NCBI GenBank assembly: GCA_965240325.2
Contig: OZ251229.1
Location: 1,054,001 to 1,118,000, forward strand
DNA length: 64,000 bases
DNA from: Rebecca billardiae RCC1528
Lineage: Eukaryota > Haptophyta
Direction: 5' to 3'
The notes under the pieces were generated by a model, which was not told where the DNA came from, ran no database searches, and saw nothing but the letters and a program-made list of their open reading frames with translations. Each line of letters starts with the position of its first letter. Within the stretch, counting starts at the first letter, position 1. A program made the position numbers and the translations under genes. Shown piece by piece: positions 40,052 to 50,815 of this stretch.

Positions 40052-42810
40052 ATGGCGCTGGGGGCAGCGGCGCCCGCTGCTGAAGAGGGCGGGGAGGCGG
40101 CGATGGAGGAGGCCGAGGAGGAGGTTGAGGTGGGCGAGGAGCTTGGTGAGGAGCTGGGCGAGGAGGCAGGCGACGTGGCCGACGACGCCGCCCGCGCGCA
40201 CGCGGCGCTAGCCGACGCGTCGGCCGCAGCGCCCGCCCGGCCTCCAAAGCTCGTGCACCAGCGGTACCGCCGGCTGCGCATCGACCTGCTGGCGTGCAAG
40301 TACGACGCCGTGTGGCGCGCGGCGCGCGAGATGGGTTGGACGCCGCTCGAGCCCGACGAGGCCGACTCGGACGAGTGGCACGTCTTCTGGACCGACAATT
40401 CCGTCTCGCAGGAGCGCGTGATGCGGATGCGGCCGATGCAGCGGATCAACCACTTCCCGGGGATGCTCGAGCTGGCGCGGAAGGCGGGCACCGCGCGCAA
40501 CCTGAACCGGATGCTCAAGGCGTTCCCGCACGAGTACAAGATCTTCCCCGCCACGTGGATGCTCCCCGCCGACCTCGTCGACTTCAAGGCGCAGTTCAAC
40601 GGGCGCAAGAACAAGACGTTCATCGTCAAGCCGTCGCGCGGCTGCCAGGGCAAGGACATCCTGCTCACGCGCTCGATGGAGGGGATCAACCTGCACGAGA
40701 ACTACATCGCGCAGCGCTACCTCCACCGCCCGTACCTCCTCGACGGCTTCAAGTTCGACCTGCGCCTGTACGTGCTGATCACGTGCGTGGAGCCGTTGCG
40801 CGTGTACGTGTACCGCGAGGGCATGGTGCGGCTGTGCACGCACAAGTACGGGCCGGTGAAGGCGAACAACCTGGAGGACCAGTGCATGCACCTGACGAAC
40901 TACGCGATCAACAAGCAGGACGAGGGGTACACCCCCGCCGCCTCCGAGGCCGACGAGCGCGCGCACAAGCGGCTGCTCTCGACCGTGCTCGAGCGGCTCG
41001 AGGGGTGCGGGGAGAACACGGCCGCGCTCTCGTACGCGATCGACGACGTGATCGTCAAGTCGATCATCGCGGTGCAGCCGCACCTCGAGCGCACGTACTA
41101 CTCGTGCCAGCAGCGCACGGTGCGCGCGCGCGCGCGCGCCGCCCGTCGCGCCCGTGCCCGCGACCGCCGCGCGTCGGAGCGCCACGCCGGCAAGCGCGCG
41201 CCAAGCGCCCGCGCGCGCTCGTCCGCTGACGCTGTTGGCGCGTGCGCGCGCGTGCGAACACCGCGCGGCGCGGCGCGGCGCAGGAGGACGCCGGCTCGTC
41301 GTGCTTCGAGCTCCTCGGCGTGGACGTGCTCCTCGACCACCGGCTCAAGCCGTACCTGCTCGAGGTCAACCACTCGCCCTCGTTCGCCGTGGACACGCCA
41401 CTGGACGACGCGCTCAAGTCGAGCGTGCTCTCGGACACGATGGCCATGGCCTCCTTCTCGCGCGACGAGGTGCGGCTGCTGCGCCGGCTGGGCAAGGGGC
41501 GCGTGGAGCCGGCGGCGCTGCAGAGGCTGCGCCAGATGCGCGCGGCGTACGAGGACGAGCGCGTCGGCCGGACCAACTTCGCGCGCGTCTACCCTGACGG
41601 CCCCTCGCCGCCGCCGGGCGTCGAGCCACCCCGCTACGACGAATATCTGCGGGTGGCGCGCGAGCTGCACGCGGTGAGCGCGCTTGCGGGCACGCGGCGC
41701 GCGTCGGTCGCACAGCCGGAGGGCGCGGGCGCGGCCGAGAAGCTGCCGCAGCCCCAGCCGCCCGGCGCGGCGGCGCGCGCGCCCGGCGCAGCGGGCGCCG
41801 CCGTCCCGGCTGTGCGCCGCTGCACGCCCCCGGACAGCAGCGCGCAGGGCAGGGGCGTGCCCGTGCGGAGGCCGTCGGCGCCCACGCTGCCACCGGCGAG
41901 TGGCGGGAGCGCGGGGCCGCTCTCGGCGCGGGCGGCCGCGGGGCGCGCGGTGGCCGTTGGCGGCGGCGTGGGCAGCGGCTCGCACGGCGCGCCGTCGCGG
42001 ACCTCGGCAGCGGCGGCGGGCGGCAGCGGCGGCGGCGCCGGCACAGCGCGCACGTGCTCTGCGCCGCCCACGCGGCCGCGGCCGGCGCGCGAGCCAATGC
42101 CTGTGAGGCCTCAGGGGGTGACGCAGGGCTTGGGCACGCCTCCCGCGCCCCAGCTGCCCCAGCCGAGAGCACGGCCGGCTCCCGGCACCAGCGCCTCGTC
42201 GGCGGCAGGCGCACTCGCCACGCAGCAGATGGCGTCGGCAGCCGCGGCCACGGCCGCCGCCGCAGCAATCGCGAGCAGCATGGCTGCCTCCCACGGGCCC
42301 GTGCGCTCAGGCAGCGCCTCGTGGCGCGTCGGGCTGCCGTCGCCCCCGCCGCCCGCGGCGCCGGCGGCCGCGCCGGTCCCGGCGAACGCGGGCCTCGGCC
42401 CGCACGGCGTGGTCGGTCGGTCGCTGCGCGCGCCGGGGCTGCCAACGCGGCGCACCGCGACCGCGCTGAGTGCCGCCGCGCAGCTGCTCGCTGCAAACGA
42501 TGGCGGCGGCGGCAGCAGCAGGCCGGGTGGCGTGGTCGACGCGCAATCGCCGGAGCGGGTCGCCGCGGTCACCGCGTTCGCGCGCGCCCTGTGTCGAGCC
42601 GAGCGGGTCGCAAGCTGCGAGCTGGCCCAGCGCAGCGGCCTCAGCGGCCTGGACCGCAGCGCCGGCGGTGCGAATCCGTCGCTCGCAACTCCAGCGGGCG
42701 CAGCCGGCGCGAGCCCGGCCGGAGGAGCTGGCAGCGGCGCCATGCGCTCGCGCCTGGCCGCGGCAGCGAGCGAATCGGTCGTGGCACCACCGGCACCGGG
42801 CGCGCAATGA
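40052..42810 (+). CDS. tubulin polyglutamylase of the TTLL family (two exons)
   Basis: Exons are 40052-41119 and 41284-42810; the 164-bp GC-only-looking intron has donor GTGCGC and acceptor CAG. The product has 864 residues. After an acidic N-terminus comes the TTL core: RINHFPGMLELARKAGTARN, KTFIVKPSRGCQGKDILL, YLLDGFKFDLRLYVLI, and HLTNYAINK. After the join, CFELLGVDVLLDHRLKPYLL and EVNHSPSFAVDTPLD complete the ATP-grasp. This arrangement is closest to the TTLL6/TTLL13/TTLL9 side of the family, which glutamylate axonemal tubulin. The C-terminal 400 residues are Ala/Gly/Pro-rich and disordered. The gene fits ciliary biology along with Fuzzy. Confidence 0.9.
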
Positions 42811-43245
42811 TCCGGTGGGCGCCCTATACTTCTGGGCACCCGCCCCGCAGCGTCCGCAGCACTCGGGACCGTGCGTCCGTGGCACCGCAGCTGTCTTGAC
42901 GACCAGCTGTCTTGACGCCGGCTGCCAGCTAACCGATCATCTCTCTCTCTCTCTCTCTCTCTCTCCTGTAGCAGCTTATTATTAATTATATATATATTAT
43001 ATATGCGTACGTTATTATTATTGTTGCTGTCTAGCGGGTACTCGACCGAGCCCGAGGTCGTCCGAGTAACTTTCGGACCGTGAACTTTGTCTTTGTCGGA
43101 GCAGTCTGAGTCGTGACGCGCGGAACGCCATCAACGCTTACGCGGTCGCGGCCGCGGGGTTACGGCGGGGCCCCGGCCAACGCGGGTGGATGATGCTATG
43201 TCGATGATATGTCTGATATACGTACGACTATATCATCGCAGCGCG
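42811..43245. other. intergenic with CT microsatellite
   Basis: Convergent 3' ends. A CT run lies at 42941-42965, then AT-rich sequence. No gene is seen. Confidence 0.6.
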
Positions 43246-44820
43246 TCAAACAAAGTCGGGGCGCGCGGCGAGGCACGTCTTGTTTCTCTGGACGCGCAGC
43301 GCGTGGCCATCACGGCCGAGCGCCTGGCGGAAGAGGCAGCAGCCCGGCCGCACCACGCGAGCCGGGGTTGCCGCCACGCTGGCATTAGCGCCGCCGCCGC
43401 CACCGCTTGCCGTGTGGACAGGTGCAGGCCGCAGGCGCCGTCGCCTGCGTCGAGCCTTGGGCTGCGCAGCAGGCGGCGTGCGCGGCGCGGGGCGGCTGCG
43501 CCGAAGTGCAAACGGCAGCCCACAGCCAGCGGACGGCCGCCGACGCGCCGTGCCCGCCTCCACCGCAGCACGCACCGCCGCCGGCAGGGCCGCGAGCGAC
43601 GCGTCGAGCGCGCGCGTGGCGTGCGCGTGCAACACGCGGTCGGCGCGTGTCGCGCCCAGCGCGGCGATGCGCTCGTCGACCGTCCACGCGCTCGTGCGCT
43701 CGCGGGACTGCTCGACGAGCCGCGTGCAGTACTTGGCGCGCGAGCCGGCGCACGCCTTCAGCATCGAGAAGTGCGCGGGCTTCACGTTGATCGGGCACTC
43801 GGCAATCCCGGCGCGCGCGCAGAGCACGCCGAGGGTGTGGCCCAGTCGCTCCGTCACGCCGAGCACGTCGTACGGCGCGAGGAGCGCCTGGAGCGCGCGG
43901 GTCTGGGCGGCGCTCACGCCCCGCGGGGCGAGCGGGGCGAGGCTTGCGAGGGGCTCCGTGCGCTCAATCTCCGCCCGCGCCAGCCCGCCCAGCGGATCGC
44001 TCGGCGCGTCCGACCAAGGCCTGCACAGCCGTGCCCAGCCACCCCGAGCGCTGTGCGCAGCCATCATGCCCTCCGCCGTGAGCGTCGTGCCGGCACGGTC
44101 GGCAGGGAGCGAGGCGGCCGCCCACGCATGGTGCGCGAGGTTGATGCCCGCGTCCGCGCGGGACGCCGCCCACGACGCCTCCGCGCGCCCCTCGAGCCCC
44201 GAGAGCGTCGCCAGCTCCACACACTGCGTCTCCGCACGAGTGGCGATCCAGCTCAGCAGCGACGTGTTGCCACGGCGCACGAGCTCCTTGTCCGCGGCTG
44301 GGAGGACCCACTCGGACTGAAGCCAGGCGAGTGGGTTGCGGATGACAACTACCAGCACCGCACGCGCCACCGCCGCGCCCTTCCCCAACGCAGCCGTCGC
44401 GCCGCGCGCATACAGCGCGTGGCGGGCGAACTGCGCGCTGTCATCCGGAGGGACGTGGTATTCCATGGCGAGGTGGAAGGGCTCGCCGCCGCGCGCGCAG
44501 CGGTCGAAGGCGCCAATCGCGAGCTGGCGCACACCCTTGCTCGCGTAGAAAACGCAGCGCGGCGGCGTCGCCGACAGCCGCTCCTGCCGCGCGACGTGCA
44601 CCCACGCGGCACCGCTGCGCACGCTCAGCCGCTCAAATGCCACGCGCACGGTGGTGCCGCCTGCCTTCGTCACGTGCCGCCAGAGCACGAGCGTGCAACG
44701 TGCTGGCTGCACGGGCAGCGCGATGAACTCGTTCGCGCAGTGCGGCGCCGGCTCAGGGCCTGCCCGTGCGGCGAGCAGCCACGGCAGCAGCCATGCTGCT
44801 CGGCGCGGGTAATCCGACAT
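43246..44820 (-). CDS. secreted or Golgi sulfotransferase-family protein
   Basis: The protein has 524 residues from the ATG at 44820. A hydrophobic leader (AAWLLPWLLAARAGPEPA) precedes the catalytic region. The 5'-phosphosulfate loop is WRHVTKAGGTTVRV (K52). The 3'-phosphate motif is VIRNPLAWLQSEWVLP. Several Cys residues suggest a lumenal protein. The leader may be cleaved, so it could be soluble in the lumen. The C-terminal 130 residues are Arg/Ala-rich with a poly-basic stretch (KARRRRRRLR) and then a short conserved-looking end. Substrate is unknown. It is the third sulfotransferase-type gene in the window. It starts 310 bp from the divergent histidine kinase gene. Confidence 0.75.
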   Translation of the reverse strand: MSDYPRRAAWLLPWLLAARAGPEPAPHCANEFIALPVQPARCTLVLWRHVTKAGGTTVRVAFERLSVRSGAAWVHVARQERLSATPPRCVFYASKGVRQLAIGAFDRCARGGEPFHLAMEYHVPPDDSAQFARHALYARGATAALGKGAAVARAVLVVVIRNPLAWLQSEWVLPAADKELVRRGNTSLLSWIATRAETQCVELATLSGLEGRAEASWAASRADAGINLAHHAWAAASLPADRAGTTLTAEGMMAAHSARGGWARLCRPWSDAPSDPLGGLARAEIERTEPLASLAPLAPRGVSAAQTRALQALLAPYDVLGVTERLGHTLGVLCARAGIAECPINVKPAHFSMLKACAGSRAKYCTRLVEQSRERTSAWTVDERIAALGATRADRVLHAHATRALDASLAALPAAVRAAVEAGTARRRPSAGCGLPFALRRSRPAPRTPPAAQPKARRRRRRLRPAPVHTASGGGGGANASVAATPARVVRPGCCLFRQALGRDGHALRVQRNKTCLAARPDFV

Positions 44821-45130
44821 CGCCAGGCACCATCAGACTCTCTGGCCTGATGCAGATGCGTATTGACAAACTGAGTATTATACAAAGTAAAGTCAGTAAC
44901 AAATACATAGTACCAAACACCTTCATCAGGTACCTCCTGAAGAACTCCTAAACAAGTCCTCTTGTGAGTACCACCGGACTCGTGCGAAGATTCCCTGGGG
45001 AAATTCTTGCAGATCCCATCAGGACTGATGCGCACGCGTGACGATTGACGAAGCTGCTCGGCAGTCGGACTTTGGTTTCAGGTACTCACTCAGCAAGGGG
45101 GCCTCATCGAGAGCTCCCCGCACAGTCGAG
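44821..45130. promoter_or_regulatory. divergent promoter region, sulfotransferase / histidine kinase
   Basis: A 310-bp gap separates opposed start codons and is AT-richer than the flanking genes. Promoter function is inferred from arrangement. Confidence 0.35.
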
Positions 45131-47872
45131 ATGCCTCAGGCCAGGGTGAATCCTGAGATGGGGGACGCAATGCCCCGGCGGCTGTCTATGCGCACGATGT
45201 CTCCGGTGGGCGACCTGGAGTCAGACATCAGCCTGATCTCTGACAAGCTGCTGCACGCACCGCCGCGCGCGCTGAACGGTCGTGCGTGGAGCACGCTTGG
45301 CAACCCGCAGCTTGAGGCTGCTTACCGCGCTGAGTACCTGAAGCCGTGCATCGAGCGGAGCATCATGCGGTGCGCGCTCGTGGTTGCGCCCACCACGCTC
45401 ATCTTGTTCATCCTCGACATGCTCAACTACGACTTTAGCTTTCGATTCCATGCTCTCCTCTCCCTCTCGACGTTACTGCTGGTGTCTGTGAGCGCGGCCG
45501 TGGCGATGGCCGCGCGCCGCTGGGCGCTCAAGTACGAGGTGTGCGAGGCGGTGGTCACCGCCGTACTATGCGTGCTGTACGTGATCCCGTTGGCGCCGCT
45601 CGTGCCCACGGAGCAGACCGAGATCACGCCGAGCGCCAAGACGATCCAGCTGCTCACGGTGCGCTTCGCGCTCTTCGTCTTCTTCCCGTCGGTCTTCCTG
45701 CCCGTCCGGCCGAGGCGGTTCGCCGTGGCGACGTGCCTCGGCGCGGCCAGCGTCGTCGTGCAGGAGCTCGTCATCGCGCCCGGCACCGACCTCGAGATTG
45801 CGCGCACCGCGTTTGCGCTCGTGCTGATGCTCGTGCTCGCGACGATGATGCGCGCACACGTCTTCGACCTGCACCGCTCGGAGTGGATCTTCCTGCGCGA
45901 GGTGCGCAGCGTGGTGCACGAGCGCACGTCGCAGCAGTCGATGCGCACGCAGCAGGAGCTCGAGCTCGCGAAGGTGCAGGCGGCCAAGCAGGCGCGCTCG
46001 AAGCTGATCCGGCTCGCGATGCACAACCTGCGCAGCCCGCTGATGAGCGTGCACTCGCTCGCAGACGCGCTCGACAAGCTCGAGCCCGCGACGCCGGTCG
46101 CCGACGAGCGCGTGCGCGACATGCTCGCCTCGCTGGTCTCGCTGACGGAGCGCATGGAGTCGATCACCAGCGACATGCTCGACTTCGAGTCGATCGACGA
46201 CGGCCGCGTCACGCTCGCGCGGGAGCCGTTCGCCCTCAACGAGCTGCTGCTCGGCTGCTACGACACGTTTGCAGGGCTCGCGGCGTCGAGGCGGATCTCG
46301 CTCGAGCTGGCGGACACGCCCGCGGAGCTCGGCTGGCCGCGCCGTTTCCTGGGCGACGTGACCCGGCTGCAGCAGGTGCTCAACAACGGGCTCTCCAACG
46401 CGCTCAAGTTCACGCCGGAGGGCGGGGGCAGCGTGCGCGTCTCGATCGAGCTCAACCAGCGGCCGACGGTAGACGACGGCTGGTGGCGCATCCTCGTCAC
46501 GATCGTCGACCAGGGGCGAGGCATCGAGCCGGACGAGCTGCGCGTGCTGCAGGACGGCGAGACCTTCGCGCAGGTCGGTGCCGGCCAGCTGCAGGGCAAC
46601 GGCGGCACCGGGCTCGGCCTCTCGATCTCGCGCGAGATCCTCAAGCTGCACGGCGGCTCTGAGCTGCGCGTCGCCTCGGAGGGCGAGGGGAAGGGCGCGA
46701 CGTTTGAGGCGGCGCTTTGGCTGCAGGGCGCGCCGCCGGCGGCCTCGTCCTCGCTCGCGCCGCAGCACAAGCAGCGCCACCCCTCCGACCCGCCCAGCGC
46801 CACGGGCGCCACGCCGTCGTCCAACCCGCTGCATCACGTGCTGGACGCGCTCGCCAGTCGCTCACGGAACCGCACGCCGCAGCGGTCGCGCGCCGGTTCT
46901 GGCAACGGCTCGCGCGCCGGCTCGACGCGGAACTCTTCGAGAATCCTCTCGAGGGTGACGACGCCGTTCCGCTCGGGCTCATCGGCCGCGTCGGAGGTGG
47001 GCGAGATGCACTCCTTCTTCGGTGGCCTCGGCAGGCGCACTCGCGGCGGCGCGCGGCTGCGTGCGCAGTCTGAAGGCTACGTGATGGCACAGGGCTTTCC
47101 GCTGCTCGCGACGGGCAAGCCGGCCGAGACACGCGACGAGCGCTTGCGCTCCGAGGACGTCGCCGAGCGCAGCGACGACGGGAGCACAGACGGGCGCACG
47201 CCCAGCGAGGTCCAAGCCTCCTCGCAGCCGATTCCTGCGCGGCAGTTCGCGCCCGCGGCCGACGGCGGCATCAGCGATGATGAGGACGTGCTGCCTCCGC
47301 CGAGGCGGCGCTTCCACAGCGACATGGGTGGCGTGGGCATCGTACCGCCGCCGCAGACGATGCTCCGCTTCCCGCCCGGCTTCTGCTGCCTGCACGTCGA
47401 CGACGACAAGTTCGTGCAGATGACGCTGCCGCTCTCCACGTTTGCGCTGATCGGCGCGGCGTACGAGCAGGCGGACAACGGCGAGGAGGCGCTGCGGATG
47501 GCGGCGGAGAAGGAGTACGCGTTCATACTGATGGACAACCAGGTGTGCCCGCTGCGCATGCGCGTTCACGCGCGCGCCGCGCGCCCCGGGCCGCGCGCCG
47601 CTGACGCATCTCCTCGCCGCGCGCCGCGCCCGCAGATGCCGGTGATGAACGGCACGGAGGCGACCCGAGAGCTGCGCGCGCGCGGCTTCAAGGGCCCGAT
47701 CATCGGCATCACCGGAGACCCGCCAGGCTGCGACGACCGCGTCGCGTTCGAGCAGGCCGGGCTCAACATGTGCGTCGACAAGAGCACGGAGGGGAAGGAC
47801 GCCGTCCTCGCCGAGCTCCGCAAGTTTGCGCTGCCGAGCAGTCGACGGAACACTGGTTCCGAGCCGGCCTAG
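45131..47872 (+). CDS. hybrid sensor histidine kinase with membrane domain and receiver (two exons)
   Basis: Exons are 45131-47542 and 47636-47872; the 93-bp intron has donor GTGTGC and acceptor CAG. Its length is a multiple of three with no stop, so the reading frame also stays open through it. Splicing restores LMDNQMPVMNG, the receiver phosphorylation loop. The product has 882 residues. About six membrane helices lie at residues 80-270 (ALVVAPTTLILFILDML through ALVLMLVLATMM). The HisKA box is LAMHNLRSPL (His298). The kinase has N-box NNGLSNALKFTPEGG, G1 DQGRGIEP and G2 GTGLGLSISREIL. A disordered linker precedes the receiver, with HVDDDKFVQ and the acceptor Asp802. The H-box has Asn where Glu is usual after His. 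The signal is unknown. Confidence 0.9.
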   Translation: MPQARVNPEMGDAMPRRLSMRTMSPVGDLESDISLISDKLLHAPPRALNGRAWSTLGNPQLEAAYRAEYLKPCIERSIMRCALVVAPTTLILFILDMLNYDFSFRFHALLSLSTLLLVSVSAAVAMAARRWALKYEVCEAVVTAVLCVLYVIPLAPLVPTEQTEITPSAKTIQLLTVRFALFVFFPSVFLPVRPRRFAVATCLGAASVVVQELVIAPGTDLEIARTAFALVLMLVLATMMRAHVFDLHRSEWIFLREVRSVVHERTSQQSMRTQQELELAKVQAAKQARSKLIRLAMHNLRSPLMSVHSLADALDKLEPATPVADERVRDMLASLVSLTERMESITSDMLDFESIDDGRVTLAREPFALNELLLGCYDTFAGLAASRRISLELADTPAELGWPRRFLGDVTRLQQVLNNGLSNALKFTPEGGGSVRVSIELNQRPTVDDGWWRILVTIVDQGRGIEPDELRVLQDGETFAQVGAGQLQGNGGTGLGLSISREILKLHGGSELRVASEGEGKGATFEAALWLQGAPPAASSSLAPQHKQRHPSDPPSATGATPSSNPLHHVLDALASRSRNRTPQRSRAGSGNGSRAGSTRNSSRILSRVTTPFRSGSSAASEVGEMHSFFGGLGRRTRGGARLRAQSEGYVMAQGFPLLATGKPAETRDERLRSEDVAERSDDGSTDGRTPSEVQASSQPIPARQFAPAADGGISDDEDVLPPPRRRFHSDMGGVGIVPPPQTMLRFPPGFCCLHVDDDKFVQMTLPLSTFALIGAAYEQADNGEEALRMAAEKEYAFILMDNQVCPLRMRVHARAARPGPRAADASPRRAPRPQMPVMNGTEATRELRARGFKGPIIGITGDPPGCDDRVAFEQAGLNMCVDKSTEGKDAVLAELRKFALPSSRRNTGSEPA

Positions 47873-48042
47873 CTTAGTCGGGCCAGTCGGGCAGCAGTGC
47901 CTAGCAGCGCGCAGCTAGCCACTAGAATCCAGCAGCCTAATAAAGACCTGGCGCCCGTCATCTGGTGACCTGGTGGCTGGTGGCGGCTGGCGGCGACTCA
48001 ACGTATCATTACTACATCATCATCATTATATATATATATGTG
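47873..48042. other. 3' flank of histidine kinase gene
   Basis: A short intergenic segment with a TA run just before the inverted-repeat element. Confidence 0.5.
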
Positions 48043-50009
48043 TAAACTTTTCTGAGGATAGCGCACCAGCAAAATCCCTTGACCGCCATCCGGATTTTAC
48101 GGAGGCCGCGTTTGGACGCAGAAACGCGCGATGGCGAGGCCCGCCCTCGCACCACCGCTCTCGCGAGATCGCGACCGTGCGACCTGCGGCGTTGCGCTCG
48201 ACGCGCTCTTTCTGCTCGGAGGCCGCGAGGACTCCCAGGTGCGCCAGCTCGCGAGCGCGCACCTTCCTCCTCGCCGCGCTCGCCGAGCACGAGCCGATCT
48301 GCAGCAGATGTGCAAGGAGCCGCATGTGGCCTTCCTCGCGCGCGCGGCACGGCTACACACGAAAATCGTTAGAGGGCACTTCTCCGCGCATTCTACATTT
48401 TGGGGAAAGAACGCCTGAACTGCACAAAAAGTGCCCTCTAACGCTTCCGCTCCTCGCCGTTGCGTGCACGCGCAAAGGAGCACTGCAAAGGGTGCGACTG
48501 GGAGCATTCCTTCTCCCGGGCGGCCACCACGGCCTCGGAGGTGGTGAGGAACGCGTCGGCGACCACGGCGTGGACCACCTCCGTCGCGCCGGACACTCCG
48601 GGCGCCCCTCGCCGGACTCCATCCTCGCTGCGCGCTGACCGTTTGCCGAGCGGGCTGCCCCGCCGCCTGCCCGGCGTGTGCCCGCGTGGTGACACAAGAT
48701 GGTCGAAGGCGTGGCAGCGCGGTGGTGCGTGCGATCGGGGGACCCCACCTGAGCTACGACACGGGCGCGCGCGCTCATCCGTGCTCATCACGGTGGTGCA
48801 CGCGCGCGTCGCGCGCTGACGCTCGTCGGCTGTCGCGCGCTGACGGCTGGGCTGCTTTGGGGTGTCGGCGGCGGCCACAGCTCGCTGGTACGGGCGCGAT
48901 GGTGGCTGCGAGTGGTACGCGGCGTTGCACCAGGTCCATGTGCGTCACGCACGACGCTCGGCCGGCTCGCCCTCGGACCATTGGCTGAGCCCTACTCGCC
49001 GCGCGCACTGCGCGCGGCAGCCGCTCCGCAGCTGCTCCGGGCACGAAGCGCGCCCCGCGCGCTGCACGTGGGCGCGACGAGGTGGTGCAGCGAGCATGCG
49101 CGAGAGTGTGCGCGTGATGGGCACCACAATGACGATACTTGCCATGCACATCTGCCTCTCGCCACGCCTTCGTCACGATAGCTGCGACTGCTGCCCGGAG
49201 GTGCGCTCGAGCGCTCGCGCGCGTTTGAATCTGGGCTCGGCGGCGATCGCGTGGACGAGGGGCAGCGCGGTGCACGGTGGCGGAGCGCGTGCGGAGCGCA
49301 GCCTACACCTCCTACACGCTCCATCCAGACACATCGCGCATGCTCGCGCGGCCTCCTCGGTCCATCACGTGCGCGTGCGCGCGCGAGCAGGTGTGCATTC
49401 GCCGGGCGCGTTCACGGCGCGCCGCGTTGGCGCGCGCGCACCGATACCCGTGCGCAGCTCGACGAGCGAGCGCGGTGTGTTTCGATGCGTATGGGGAGGC
49501 TCGAATTTACGCGCGCGCACGCGCCGGCCCTCGCCGCCCCTTCGCTCGCCCACGCCTCATCTGCGCGCTCGGCGTTTGCAGGCAGCTGCGCATTCTTTCC
49601 GACACGTGCGCAAACGAGCAGATGGCGCTGGGCGAGGTCGATTGGTGCGTCAGATATTCGGCAACGACCAGGCCCGCTTGTGTGCCGCCGCTCGTGCTAC
49701 TCTCGACGACCACCTCTGGCTCGGTCGCGCGCACGAGGCTGCTCGCGGCCGAATCGTGCCGTGTACCGTCAAGCTGTACCGTGCGCAGCGAGGCGCACTC
49801 AGACGTCGGCATGGGCTCGCATGCGAGGGCCCGGCAGTGCGACGCGTCGATGGAGCATGCTCCGGATACGCTTCGGCGCACTTCCCGACGCGCACGAGCC
49901 GCTCGAAGGCGCGGAAGGGCGCCCAAACGGGGCAACCGCCATTTTGCGCCACTTCGGCCCGGATGGCGGTCAAGGGAAATTGCTGGTGCGCTATCCTCAG
50001 AAAAGTTTA
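48043..50009. mobile_element. terminal-inverted-repeat element, 1,967 bp
   Basis: A 51-bp terminal repeat (TAAACTTTTCTGAGGATAGC to the GCCATCCGG end) occurs at 48043-48093 and inverted at 49959-50009 with two mismatches. The flanks are TA-rich, so a TA target duplication is possible but cannot be proved. Interior frames are Arg/Ala-rich without a recognised transposase. A 77-bp hairpin lies inside. Classification is left open; a non-autonomous DNA transposon is most likely. Confidence 0.7.
48367..48443. repeat. perfect 15-bp inverted repeat, hairpin or small MITE
   Basis: CGTTAGAGGGCACTT at 48367-48381 is mirrored exactly by AAGTGCCCTCTAACG at 48429-48443 across a 47-bp loop. It is nested inside the larger element. 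No clear target duplication is seen. Confidence 0.8.
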
Positions 50010-50142
50010 ATCATATATATATCCATCACTATTTTTAAAATTATATTGCGTAACTCAAACTGGCGCTGATGTCCGTAGAGACCGTCAGCCTGTGTCCGTG
50101 TGAGTACTCACCGCAGTGTAGTCATCGCGGATATTATTCAGA

Positions 50143-50254
<112 letters not shown>

Positions 50255-50319
50255 GTTACGCTCCCGAGTGACGCAATCTCCTGAAATCACGAAATATGAA
50301 ATATCTCCTCGGTTTGTAA

Positions 50320-50675
50320 CTGTTTGAGTCCGTTTAAGTTCGTTTAGGCTTAATTCCAGGCTGTAGAATCCGCCTGTGCCAATTTCAGACTCGGCCAAAA
50401 TGTGATCTAGACGGTGCGATTCTGGTGCAAATAGCGAGATCACCTTGGAGATCGTGTATCTCCCCTACTAATGTTGCCGAGATCGCGTCGAGATTGAGGT
50501 CGTATATCTCCAGTAATCAGTATGTGCTGACATTTTTTCGCAAAACTTGTCAGCGTGACCCCAGGTCATTCCAGGCGAATATTGGCATCCCGAAGTTTGA
50601 GAGCCTCATCTCAAGACGACAGAAAGTTGGATTTTGGGCCACGCACCCCCCAGTGGGGCTCTGAGCCTCTAGGAT
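50320..50675 (+). repeat. dispersed repeat, short copy (partner at 8310-8925)
   Basis: It shares ordered blocks with the 8.3-kb copy in the same orientation, including AAAATGTGATCTAG and GCGAATATTG. It lacks the many short insertions of that copy. No coding capacity is seen. Confidence 0.8.
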
Positions 50676-50749
50676 GAGACGACTCGATACTGTAGTCGAT
50701 GACAGCATCAGCAAGCGCGCGCGCGCATCGTACGTCGTCGCGCGTATAC

Positions 50750-50751
<2 letters not shown>

Positions 50752-50813
<62 letters not shown>
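50752..50813. repeat. GA microsatellite, about 62 bp
   Basis: An uninterrupted AGAG tract followed by a short TATA stretch. Confidence 0.95.

Positions 50814-50815
<2 letters not shown>

Noticed and set aside
43186-44850. 554-residue plus-strand frame
   Set aside because: Antisense shadow of the sulfotransferase gene. The minus frame has signal peptide and PAPS motifs; this one is Arg/Ala-rich noise.
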